A stretch of 64,000 bases of DNA, from the NCBI GenBank assembly GCA_045539595.1, contig JAZQFQ010000092.1, positions 1-64,000 of the forward strand, read 5' to 3'. This DNA comes from SIG701 sp045539595. Its GTDB lineage: Bacteria; Bacillota; Clostridia; Oscillospirales; CAG-272. Position numbers and translations under genes: made by a program. The notes beneath the pieces are model-generated. The model did no database searches and was not told the origin of the DNA. It saw only the letters and a list, made by a program, of their open reading frames with translations. Shown here in pieces: positions 30,888 through 37,302 of the stretch; position 1 is the stretch's first letter; each line of letters opens with the position of its first letter.

Positions 30888-31431
30888 AGCCGACGAGGTT
30901 CAAGAGTTTGTCCTTGCCTTCTCCGAGGCGTTCCTTGACGATGGGGCCGAGGACCGGGCTGAACTTCAGGCGGAGCACGATGTCCTCGGAGAATTTGGTC
31001 GGGTCGAGCTCCTTGTTGTGCCCGGAGTAGTCATCGGGCGCGACGACGTAGATGCCGAGTTCCTCCAGAGGGAGGTCGGTCCAGTCCTGGGCGAGGGAGA
31101 TGTAGTCCCAGTCACCGAAGTCACCATTATCTGCGAGGACGATCTGGCGCATCTTCTCCACGGGCAGGTCGCGGAGGATGAGGACCGGCACGGTCTTCCA
31201 GCCGTTCTCCTTGCTTGCATCGTAGCGGAGGTTGCCTCCCAGGATGACGTACTTCTTGCCGAAGGGGACGGCGATGATGGGACGGGCGTCGAATAGCTCC
31301 GGCGTGTCGCGCAGGGACTTGGCGAGACGGTCCACCTCATCCTGCCCCCATTGGCGCGGATTGGCCGGGAGGCCGGGGATCTGCCCGGTGTTCTGCTCGA
31401 GGTCCGAGAGTTTGAGCTTCTGGATTTTCAT
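30877..31431 (-). CDS. ParB-like protein 2
   Basis: 184 residues, paralog of the neighbour: KLKLSDLEQNTGQIPGLPANPRQWG and IIAVPFGKKYVILGGNLRYDASKENGWKTV. The conserved GGNxR and the surrounding fold suggest a ParB N-terminal domain without a partition partner; a DNA-processing or CTP-binding role is inference. The shared C-terminal LLNLVGYGN/LLKLLGL end supports duplication. Confidence 0.75.
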   Translation of the reverse strand: MKIQKLKLSDLEQNTGQIPGLPANPRQWGQDEVDRLAKSLRDTPELFDARPIIAVPFGKKYVILGGNLRYDASKENGWKTVPVLILRDLPVEKMRQIVLADNGDFGDWDYISLAQDWTDLPLEELGIYVVAPDDYSGHNKELDPTKFSEDIVLRLKFSPVLGPIVKERLGEGKDKLLNLVGYGN

Positions 31432-32051
31432 TTCTTGGCGGTTTTCGATTTCTGGGTCGTTTTGGCGGCCTTTGGGGTCTTGGCGGGGGTCGGTGCCGCC
31501 TTCGGTGTTGACGGGGCGCTGGCGGGCTCCTGGGCGGCAGCAGCGGCCGGTTCGGGCTCGGGCTCCTGGACGGGCGCAGGTTCGGGGGCGAGGTAAGTCG
31601 CCGTCACTTTGAGGAGGTCCCCGTCGACCTCAACGTCGAGCGATGGCTTCTTCGCCGATTCATCCAGGGCCTGCTGGGCGGAGAGTTCCGGGGTCTGCTC
31701 GGGCTCGGACTCCAGCTCGAGTGCGGTCTCGGGCTCCTGGGCGGGTTCCTCAACCGGTTCCTGGGCAGCGGCGGAGAGTTTCGCGGCCTCGGCGTCATTC
31801 GCCGCGGCGATGCGCGCCTCCTTGTCCTGGAAGTAGGCCTTCCCGGCGACGCGGAGGATCCGCAGGACGCAGGAGGCGCAGGCGTAGTTGGTCCGGGCGC
31901 CGGACTTGTAGAGGCCGGCCGCGCGGATGATCTTGTCAATCTTCTCGGCGTTGCGGAAGCCCACGTAGCCGGCATAGCCGGACCGGGTGGCGGTCCGGAA
32001 GTAGCCCTCAAAGGGTGCGAGGGCCTGGAATTGTTCTTCGGTGTAGATCAT
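31428..32051 (-). CDS. Hypothetical protein with Glu/Pro/Ala tail
   Basis: 207 residues from MIYTEEQFQALAPFEGYFRTA at 32051. Residues 1-75 form a small folded domain also seen in Bacteroidales phages (GYAGYVGFRNAEKIDKIIRAAGLYKSGARTNYACASCVLRIL), with a CxxC pair. The rest is a repetitive EPEPEP and Lys/Ala/Thr-rich tail. The function is unknown. Confidence 0.6.
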   Translation of the reverse strand: MIYTEEQFQALAPFEGYFRTATRSGYAGYVGFRNAEKIDKIIRAAGLYKSGARTNYACASCVLRILRVAGKAYFQDKEARIAAANDAEAAKLSAAAQEPVEEPAQEPETALELESEPEQTPELSAQQALDESAKKPSLDVEVDGDLLKVTATYLAPEPAPVQEPEPEPAAAAAQEPASAPSTPKAAPTPAKTPKAAKTTQKSKTAKK

Positions 32052-32377
32052 ATCTTCGGCGTTATTTTGTCGATGAGCCAGGCGAGTGTCTCGCGTAGAA
32101 ATACCAGAAACGCGCCCAGCGGTATAGAGAGCAGGGAAAGGAGGGCGGCCTCGCCGACGGTGAGGAGGGTGAGCTGGCCCTGGATGCCGGCCCAGATGAG
32201 GCTGGACCAGAAGGCGGCGCACTTGCCGCAGTCGAAGGGCGGCAGGGGCCGGAGGTTCTCCTCGGTGGTGTGGAGCCAGCGGGCCAGGGCGGACCGCCAG
32301 GAGTAGGTGAAGCCGGAGACGTCGACGCCGTAGACGACGACGGTGGCCACGATGAGGAGCTGGAGGTAGATGTTCAT
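32048..32377 (-). CDS. Membrane protein with DCGKC motif
   Basis: 109 residues from MNIYLQLLIVATVVVYGVDVSG. Three hydrophobic stretches (about 3-19, 55-72, 75-95) and the motif PPFDCGKCAAFWSSLIW, which recurs in Bacteroidota phages at this position. The CxxC could bind metal or form a disulfide. It overlaps both neighbours by 4 bp. Confidence 0.65.
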   Translation of the reverse strand: MNIYLQLLIVATVVVYGVDVSGFTYSWRSALARWLHTTEENLRPLPPFDCGKCAAFWSSLIWAGIQGQLTLLTVGEAALLSLLSIPLGAFLVFLRETLAWLIDKITPKI

Positions 32378-32661
32378 AGCTTTGCCTTGATGGTGTCCTT
32401 GATGCGCTTGATCTCCTTGTGCATGGTGACGTAGCTGACGCCGAAGACCTCGCCCAGCCGGCGGAGGCTGCCGCAGTCCAGGTACATGAGGAAGAGGATG
32501 CGGTCGACGGGGTTGAGCTCCAGCATGATCACCTGCTTGGCCCGGCGGATTTTCTCCGGCTCCTCGTTGAAGATGGAGGGGTCGTAGGTGTAGTCCTTGG
32601 CGATGTCGGCGAAGGTGCGGAGCAGCTTGCGCTGCGGGGTGTAGGGTTGCTTCTTTGTCAT
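32374..32661 (-). CDS. Sigma region 4-like helix-turn-helix protein
   Basis: 95 residues. The C-terminal half (LNPVDRILFLMYLDCGSLRRLGEVFGVSYVTMHKEIKRIKDTI) matches the layout of sigma-70 region 4: a helix, then a helix-turn-helix with a VSYVTMHKEI recognition helix. It overlaps by 4 bp the preceding gene, which looks like sigma region 2. Together they may form a two-subunit sigma factor. A stand-alone regulator is the alternative. Confidence 0.6.
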   Translation of the reverse strand: MTKKQPYTPQRKLLRTFADIAKDYTYDPSIFNEEPEKIRRAKQVIMLELNPVDRILFLMYLDCGSLRRLGEVFGVSYVTMHKEIKRIKDTIKAKL

Positions 32662-32963
32662 AGCTTGTCGGAGATGGTTGCGATGTCGATGTAGTGTATG
32701 CCGTGGCGGTGGAAGATGTCGCGCCAGGGAGAGTCGCGGGAGCGGTACTGGTTGAGGATGATCCGGGCGATGAAGAAGTCGATGGCGTCGGACTCCCAGA
32801 GGTCGACGATCTTGTCCTCGTCATAGGTCAGCAGGGCGAGGTAGACCATCTGCGCGAGATCGCGGAGATCCGGAGCGAGGCTCGAGCAGCGGGCCACGTT
32901 CCGAATGAATTCCTCCACCCGCCCCTGCCGGGCGAGTGTTTCTACGATCTCGCGCCTGGTCAT
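32658..32963 (-). CDS. Sigma region 2-like protein
   Basis: 101 residues. The core DLRDLAQMVYLALLTYDEDKIVDLWESDAIDFFIARIILNQYRS has the spacing of sigma region 2 (DLxQxxYLxLL...FFxxRIxxNQxRS), where the first part binds the polymerase coiled coil and the second helps melt the promoter. No region 4 is present; the next gene supplies one. This arrangement is common in Bacteroidota phages as unnamed small proteins. Confidence 0.6.
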   Translation of the reverse strand: MTRREIVETLARQGRVEEFIRNVARCSSLAPDLRDLAQMVYLALLTYDEDKIVDLWESDAIDFFIARIILNQYRSRDSPWRDIFHRHGIHYIDIATISDKL

Positions 32964-33158
32964 CTATGTCTCATCTTCGCCCCCCCCCTGGGCTATGTCC
33001 CGGAGCCGGGCGTTGATATTCAGCAGTTCGGACCGCAGGCACTCCTGGCGGACGTAGCGGTCCACGGTGTCGGCCATGGCCAGGGCCGCGGCCTTCAGCT
33101 CGGCGAGGCGTGTCCGGAGGCACTCGTTTTCGATGTCGACGTAGCGGCCGTTGGTCAT
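32964..33158 (-). CDS. Small coiled-coil protein with G9 tract
   Basis: 64 residues, mostly one amphipathic helix (DIENECLRTRLAELKAAALAMADTVDRYVRQE). The last residues QGGGEDET are encoded over nine consecutive G residues (32980-32988), so a slip would alter the tail and the relation to the next start. The stop abuts the ATG at 32963. Confidence 0.55.
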   Translation of the reverse strand: MTNGRYVDIENECLRTRLAELKAAALAMADTVDRYVRQECLRSELLNINARLRDIAQGGGEDET

Positions 33159-33922
33159 AGCTCGATGTGCTTGATGGCGGTGACGGTGTAGCCGCGGCGG
33201 CGGAGCTCGGCGGCCAGGGCTTGATCGGAGAAGCCCTCGATACGCGGGCGGATCTCGAGATGCTTGGTCAGGCTCCCCTCCTTGATGGCTTCCAGCGCCC
33301 CCTGGCTGAGTTGCGGGAAGGGATCAGGCTCGCCCCGCATGGCTTCCAGCATTTCCGCTCGCTCGGCGGCCCAGGCCTTCGTCAGCTCCATGGCGCGGTC
33401 GCGGTCCTCGATGCGGATGGTCTGCTTGTTTCTGTTCGGGATGTAGGTGACCTCGATGTCGTGGTCGCGGAGGTAGGCGGCGAGGCCGGCGATGCCCTTG
33501 GCGCCGGCCTTCCGGGCGAGGGATTCGATCTGGACGACGCCGGACCGGTTGGGCTTGCCGGACCTGGGGGCCGGGGCTTCGCGCTTCCCGACTTCCGGCA
33601 AGGCGGCGATCGCTTCCTTGGTCGGGACGTCACCGGACGGGCCGGGGACCTCAACCTTGGGGGCCGGGGCGACCTTGCCGGAAGCGTCCTCCCGGAAGCG
33701 GGTGTCGGGCGTTTCGCCCTTGCTGACGAAGGCGGGATCCTTGAGCTTCTTGAAGCCGCAGCCGGTGCTGCCGTCCATGGGACGGGCCCAGCCCCGCTCG
33801 TCGATGGTGTATTCCTTTCCGTCTGCGTCGCGGACGGTGTCTCCCGGGAAGATCTCGCGGAAGAAGCAGTCGACGCCGACGGGTTTGTCGTGGTGGATTG
33901 TCATGGTGTGCTGTTGTTTCAT
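33155..33922 (-). CDS. Hypothetical protein with disordered middle
   Basis: 255 residues from MKQQHTMTIHHDKPVGVDCFF; the start at 33922 overlaps the upstream stop (ATGA), and the longer frame to 34294 is a shadow. The N-terminus has a small domain (FFREIFPGDTVRDADGKEYTIDERGWARP), the middle is Pro/Lys-rich, and the end (FSDQALAAELRRRGYTVTAIKHIEL) is a motif I have seen at the C-terminus of other Bacteroidales phage proteins. Function unknown. Confidence 0.6.
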   Translation of the reverse strand: MKQQHTMTIHHDKPVGVDCFFREIFPGDTVRDADGKEYTIDERGWARPMDGSTGCGFKKLKDPAFVSKGETPDTRFREDASGKVAPAPKVEVPGPSGDVPTKEAIAALPEVGKREAPAPRSGKPNRSGVVQIESLARKAGAKGIAGLAAYLRDHDIEVTYIPNRNKQTIRIEDRDRAMELTKAWAAERAEMLEAMRGEPDPFPQLSQGALEAIKEGSLTKHLEIRPRIEGFSDQALAAELRRRGYTVTAIKHIEL

Positions 33923-34341
33923 TTTCCGAAGACCAGCATCGCGGCGTCGCGGGCGTGCTCGGAGGTGCGGCCCTTGTAGCCGGTGATCCGGGCGAAGACC
34001 ACGGCGCTGAGCTTGGTCGTGTTGTACTTGGGCGGGACCTTCACCAGCCGGATGCCGTAGTCCTCGCAGAAGTCCTCCCAGACGGAGGCGTCGCGCTTGA
34101 CGGAGCCGGCGCCCTGGGCGCGGCCCTTGAACTCGGCCAGGGATTTCTCGCGGGGAATCCAGGTGCGGAGCCGGGCGTCCTCGACGTAGACGGTGACCTG
34201 GTCCGGGCAATGGACGCGGGCGTAGTCCCGGACGTCGAAGAGGGCGCGGTGGAGGGGGCGGGTGTCCAGCTCGATGAAGCTGGCCCCGTCCCATACTGCG
34301 AAGCCGGTGTGCCGGCCGGTGTCGACGCCGATGTGGAGCAT
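33919..34341 (-). CDS. RuvC-like Holliday junction resolvase
   Basis: 140 residues with an RNase H-like fold: GVDTGRHTGFAVW at the first strand (Asp 7), VYVED (Glu 54/Asp 55) and EHARDAAML (Asp 132) near the end, the spacing of RuvC-type active sites. It probably cleaves recombination intermediates during replication or before packaging. Confidence 0.75.
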   Translation of the reverse strand: MLHIGVDTGRHTGFAVWDGASFIELDTRPLHRALFDVRDYARVHCPDQVTVYVEDARLRTWIPREKSLAEFKGRAQGAGSVKRDASVWEDFCEDYGIRLVKVPPKYNTTKLSAVVFARITGYKGRTSEHARDAAMLVFGK

Positions 34342-34342
34342 A

Positions 34343-34615
34343 CTATGAGGCCCGCGCGGCGTGCTTGATGGTCTTGTATACCGGAGCGCCGTAGATGCCG
34401 GTCTCCTTGAGGCGGATGCGCTGAGTCCGGACGACCTGGAGCCCGAAGGTCTTGGGCGTCTTCGGCTGGAGGTGGTCGCGCTTGAGTTCGCGCTCTGATG
34501 CGCCCAGGGTCCAGCGCTTTTCCATCGCGCTCCCGTAGGGAGTATCTTTGGCGCCCGTGGATCGAAAGGCGGAGGCCCGGCGGGCCTTCTTCGCTTGTGT
34601 GTGCTTGAGTTTCAT
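34343..34615 (-). CDS. Small basic protein
   Basis: 90 residues from MKLKHTQAKKARRASAFRSTG at 34615. Strongly basic throughout (RWTLGASERELKRDHLQPKTPKTFG), so nucleic-acid binding is likely. It lies between the Gly-Ser-repeat gene and the RuvC-like gene. Not recognised. Confidence 0.55.
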   Translation of the reverse strand: MKLKHTQAKKARRASAFRSTGAKDTPYGSAMEKRWTLGASERELKRDHLQPKTPKTFGLQVVRTQRIRLKETGIYGAPVYKTIKHAARAS

Positions 34616-34620
34616 TGGAT

Positions 34621-35172
34621 TTAGTCGTCGAAGGTTATCCCGTAGGCCGCGGCGAGCTGCCGGATGGCGTCCCGGCCGTAGGCGTTCCGGGTGATGGTCA
34701 TGAAGTAGCGCGGCGTGTACTCGCCCTCGATGTCGAGGCCGTGTTCGCGCGTGAACTGATCCCGGCCCATTGTGCATGATCCGGTGAGGATGTGGTGCCA
34801 GGTATAGAGGTCCCGGAAGGCGGCCTTCGCGTCCGGATCGGGGAAGGTGTCAAGGAAGCGGGCAATCCGGTCCTCGAGCGGCGACGCATTGAGCTCCTTC
34901 GCCTGGGCGTCCTGCAGGGCGTCGTGCGCAGTCTCGCCATGCGCGTAGCTGTTGCCGGACCGGGCGATGAAGCAGGGATTCAGGGTGAGGTCGCTCATGA
35001 CGATGAAGCCGCGGGCGAGATCTCCGCGCACCTGGTCGATGAGTGTCGGGACGTCGTCTATGCGGTACACCTTGCGGCCGTCGTATGCCTTGATGCCGGA
35101 GCCGTAGCCGGAGCCGTAGCCGGAGCCGTCGCCGTCGCCGGAGCCGGAGCCGTTAATTTTTACTTCGTCCAT
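34621..35172 (-). CDS. Gly-Ser repeat protein, hybrid reading frame
   Basis: 183 residues. The start (MDEVKING) lies in the AT-richer sequence of the second phage. A short GSGSGDGDGSGYGSGYG tract follows, then the conserved domain (IKAYDGRKVYRIDDVPTLIDQVRGDLARGFIVMSDLTLNPCFIARSG...HILTGSCTMGRDQF...RNAYGRDAIRQL), which belongs to the first phage by GC and by continuity with base 1. The frame is therefore probably a junction product. The domain is widespread in gut phages; its job is unknown. Confidence 0.75.
   Translation of the reverse strand: MDEVKINGSGSGDGDGSGYGSGYGSGIKAYDGRKVYRIDDVPTLIDQVRGDLARGFIVMSDLTLNPCFIARSGNSYAHGETAHDALQDAQAKELNASPLEDRIARFLDTFPDPDAKAAFRDLYTWHHILTGSCTMGRDQFTREHGLDIEGEYTPRYFMTITRNAYGRDAIRQLAAAYGITFDD
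35010..35129. repeat. 120-bp direct repeat, copy B, at the phage-phage junction
   Basis: Identical to bases 1-120. Left of it the sequence continues the first phage; right of it GC, codon use and ribosome binding sites change within about 40 bp to those of the second phage. The last 35 bp are the Gly-Ser repeat. Confidence 0.95.
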
Positions 35173-35531
35173 ACTTTCACCCCGTCAATGGCTTCTTTTG
35201 CGGCTGCGGTAATGGGAATAATCTCGATTACCTCAGTCAAGATAACCTTATCCACGGCGGCGGGGAACTTGCAGTTTTCGGGCTTGCTGGGGCCACGGGT
35301 GGCAAGTTCGGACAGGCTTGCCGCACCATCCCAATACCAAATCCGGCGTGCGTTGCGCAGAACAGCTTCTTTGCCGTTACGGCTTTCAATGTACCCGGCG
35401 AACACGCCAGCGGAGAAGGTGCGAACCATGCAATACTCCATGCCGTCAAGTTCAGGGGCCGGGATGTTAGCGGGGACGCTGGATTTCAGCACATAGACCT
35501 CGCCGTTGATAGTGATTTCGTTTTTGTTCAT
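35160..35531 (-). CDS. DUF6948-like protein of the second phage
   Basis: 123 residues. The ATG at 35531 (MNKNEITINGEVYVL) is preferred because AAAGGAG lies 7 nt upstream. It carries RRIWYWDGAASLSELA and VIEIIP like its homologue at 316-615. Its last codons (GTATGGACGAAG) contain the ATG of the Gly-Ser-repeat frame, the same overlap as in the first phage. Function unknown. Confidence 0.8.
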   Translation of the reverse strand: MNKNEITINGEVYVLKSSVPANIPAPELDGMEYCMVRTFSAGVFAGYIESRNGKEAVLRNARRIWYWDGAASLSELATRGPSKPENCKFPAAVDKVILTEVIEIIPITAAAKEAIDGVKVWTK

Positions 35532-35592
35532 AGTTGACTCCTTTCTGTCAGTCATCAGTTACCTCTCATACAAATAGCAATCCCATACTGTC

Positions 35593-35655
35593 CTACACGT
35601 CCCGTAAACGCGGATTCAGTTCCAGATTGTACTCTGCGATATATCCGATTTTCAT
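35593..35655 (-). CDS. Very small protein, possibly truncated
   Basis: A 20-residue frame (MKIGYIAEYNLELNPRLRDV) preceded by a strong AAGGAGGAATCTG ribosome site that lies inside the end of the upstream gene. It may be a real micro-gene or the start of a gene broken by the TAG at 35593. The gap 35532-35592 has nothing else. Confidence 0.4.
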   Translation of the reverse strand: MKIGYIAEYNLELNPRLRDV

Positions 35656-35978
35656 ACAGATTCCTCCTTCGGCGGCTCTGGCATAATCACCAGAAGGGTG
35701 GCTGTGATACACTTCTCATCCAAGCCACAATTTTCTTCATCACCAAAGGCAATGGCATTGCACTCCTGCAAATACCTCGCAATTCTGCGCACCATTTCTC
35801 CCTTGATATACTCCTTGAAATCGTAGAAATTGGAATGACGCGAGATTACATCGTTGTAGCAACGCTTATCGGTGAATTTCTCCACCTTCACACCGGGCAA
35901 CGCTTCAAGGTTCTTGATGGGGTCTTGGCAATGCCGAACAACGGCGATTGCGTCCGCTCTGCTAATCAGGTCATCCAT
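35652..35978 (-). CDS. Hypothetical protein, DLISRADAIA leader
   Basis: 108 residues from MDDLISRADAIAVVRHCQDPIKNLEALPGV with AAAGGAG upstream. The N-terminal leader is shared with the DUF551 protein at 36419-36757 and with many Clostridia phage proteins. The remainder (YDFKEYIKGEMVRRIARYLQECNAIAFGDEE) is helical and ends PEPPKEESV. Function unknown. Confidence 0.65.
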   Translation of the reverse strand: MDDLISRADAIAVVRHCQDPIKNLEALPGVKVEKFTDKRCYNDVISRHSNFYDFKEYIKGEMVRRIARYLQECNAIAFGDEENCGLDEKCITATLLVIMPEPPKEESV

Positions 35979-35990
35979 TGTTTCTCCTTT
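35886..35990. repeat. Duplicated block, copy 1
   Basis: About 100 bp here and at 36668-36769 are nearly identical: both contain ACACCGGGCAACGCTTCAAG, GGTTCTTGATGGGGTCTT, CGTCCGCTCTGCTAATCAGG and the ribosome site. The block covers the start and first 30 codons of both genes. It is a direct repeat that could recombine to delete the genes between. Confidence 0.75.
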
Positions 35991-36162
35991 CTGCTCTGCG
36001 CAGAGCCGCTTGCTCTGAGTAGGCATCTCTGCCCAGTTTGCTCAGGTTGCGTTCCTTTGCATAGCGGCTCAATCTTTTGCGGTGGCACTCTGGGCAAATC
36101 ATCCCTTTGTGGCTTTTGGGTTCAAAAATGCGCTCGCAATCTTGGCATATTTCTTTAGCCAT
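35971..36162 (-). CDS. Small zinc-ribbon protein
   Basis: 63 residues from MAKEICQDCERIFEPKSHKG, with two CxxC pairs (CQDC and CPEC) 17 residues apart and a basic tail (RRAERRNNG). AAAGGAG lies upstream. It overlaps the next gene by 8 bp. Zinc binding and possibly nucleic-acid binding are inferred from the cysteines. Confidence 0.65.
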   Translation of the reverse strand: MAKEICQDCERIFEPKSHKGMICPECHRKRLSRYAKERNLSKLGRDAYSEQAALRRAERRNNG

Positions 36163-36416
36163 CGCTTCTCCTTTCTCCGTATGAACAGAAATCGTCATAT
36201 TCCATAATCTCGAAAGTTTTCATGCACTTTCCTTTTGGCCCATCGCTCTTGCCCCAAGTGTCAGGGTCTGCGTCCCACCTCTTGCAGTCCTTACACCGCA
36301 CTACAGGCACAGCGTCGACCACAGGTGCGGTGACAATCGCCCTGTGCAGTATCGCCTATCTGTCGAAAGTGCTTGCACGATCCACATTTGCTTTCAAGGT
36401 TAATGGTTTTAAGCAT
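36155..36416 (-). pseudogene. Cys-rich protein interrupted by a frame change
   Basis: From the ATG at 36416 (after GGAGG) the frame reads MLKTINLESKCGSCKHFRQIG...CHRTCGRRCACSAV and stops at 36291. In another frame the sequence continues as the usual partner half: VVDAVPVVRCKDCKRWDADPDTWG...CMKTFEIMEYDDFCSYGERR, to a stop at 36155. The FCSYGERR end is typical of Clostridia phage zinc-ribbon proteins. A frameshift or two short overlapping genes are possible. Confidence 0.5.
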
Positions 36417-36418
36417 AA

Positions 36419-36757
36419 TCATTCACCCTCCTTCGGCGGCTCAGGCAGGGGCATCCAGTGGGTGACAATGCCCTCAAGGTCATATATAACGCTACCCTCG
36501 TACCATTCCCAGCAGATGCCGCCATTCACACCAACATCGACCAAGGCACATACAACAACACCTGATGAATACCATATGCCCTCCCCATAGGAACACCATG
36601 AATCATCGCAACAGACTATGTATGTCCCGCTTTTCTCCGGCAACCTCTCCGTCACAGGAATCCAGCCAACACCGGGCAACGCTTCAAGGTTCTTGATGGG
36701 GTCTTTTCCGTAGCGGACAGCGGCGATTGCGTCCGCTCTGCTAATCAGGTCAGTCAT
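36419..36757 (-). CDS. DUF551 domain protein
   Basis: 112 residues from MTDLISRADAIAAVRYGKDPIKNLEALPG. After the shared leader comes the DUF551 pattern GWIPVTERLPEKSGTYIVCCDD...VTHWMPLPEPPKEGE. Common in Clostridia prophages, function unknown. A strong GGAG ribosome site precedes it. Confidence 0.8.
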   Translation of the reverse strand: MTDLISRADAIAAVRYGKDPIKNLEALPGVGWIPVTERLPEKSGTYIVCCDDSWCSYGEGIWYSSGVVVCALVDVGVNGGICWEWYEGSVIYDLEGIVTHWMPLPEPPKEGE

Positions 36758-36769
36758 TGGTTCTCCTTT
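36668..36769. repeat. Duplicated block, copy 2
   Basis: Second copy of the repeat at 35886-35990, with about ten or more scattered differences, mainly around TTTTCCGTAGCGGACAG versus TTGGCAATGCCGAACAA. It spans the start of the DUF551 gene. Confidence 0.75.
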
Positions 36770-37121
36770 CTCCGTCCGGGTTGAAGCCCCGGCAGTTTCC
36801 GCTTTCAGGCAGACACCACCCAAATCCGTTTACGCACATCCCAAATTTGTTTTTGCAGTACGGCGCAGGATTCGGCACACCGGAGCAAACATAGTCCACA
36901 AAGGCTTCCTGCAGTTCTTCATACTTGGCGGTCAGCCCTCTGACCCAGTCCTGGAGCCGGTCGTGCCGGTGGCGTTCGTCCTCCAGCTCCTTCTGGAGCT
37001 GCTCCAGGCGGGCGGCGGCAACCCGCCGCACGTCTTTTGTCACATTGTCCTCGGAGACGTATGCGGTAAAATGTCCATCTACGCAGCGTCTCAGCGCGGC
37101 GATAATCTCAGTAGTGGTCAT
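36750..37121 (-). CDS. Coiled-coil protein with cysteine-rich tail
   Basis: 123 residues from MTTTEIIAALRRCVDGHFTAYV at 37121 with GAGAGGAGG upstream. Residues 25-75 form a coiled coil (RLEQLQKELEDERHRHDRLQDWV); the end has five cysteines (CSGVPNPAPYCKNKFGMCVNGFGWCLPESGNC). Function unknown. Confidence 0.65.
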   Translation of the reverse strand: MTTTEIIAALRRCVDGHFTAYVSEDNVTKDVRRVAAARLEQLQKELEDERHRHDRLQDWVRGLTAKYEELQEAFVDYVCSGVPNPAPYCKNKFGMCVNGFGWCLPESGNCRGFNPDGERRTND

Positions 37122-37302
37122 TGTGTGGTTTCCTCCTCTCAAAGCCCTTGCATTCCCACGATCTTGCAATGTACATCGTGGCGTTATGGCGTTTCCCGTC
37201 ACATCTTCGGCAGGGTGGGTTCTCATCCTCCAGACAATTGTCTGTACCCTGATAGCGGCATACGGAGCATTTGCATCCGCTGCAGTGTTTGGTCAGTTTC
37301 AT
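37108..37302 (-). CDS. Cysteine-rich small protein
   Basis: 64 residues from MKLTKHCSGCKCSVCRYQGT; eight cysteines in CxxC-like pairs (CSGC, CSVC, CRRC) suggest two zinc sites. A GGAGG site lies 10 nt upstream; a GTG 9 nt further upstream is the alternative start. It overlaps neighbours on both sides. Confidence 0.6.
   Translation of the reverse strand: MKLTKHCSGCKCSVCRYQGTDNCLEDENPPCRRCDGKRHNATMYIARSWECKGFERRKPHNDHY

Noticed and set aside
32085..32105. A possible fourth copy of the late element (GAAATACCAG)
   Set aside because: Only part of the second block matches, the TAACA block is absent at the right distance, and it lies inside a coding sequence.
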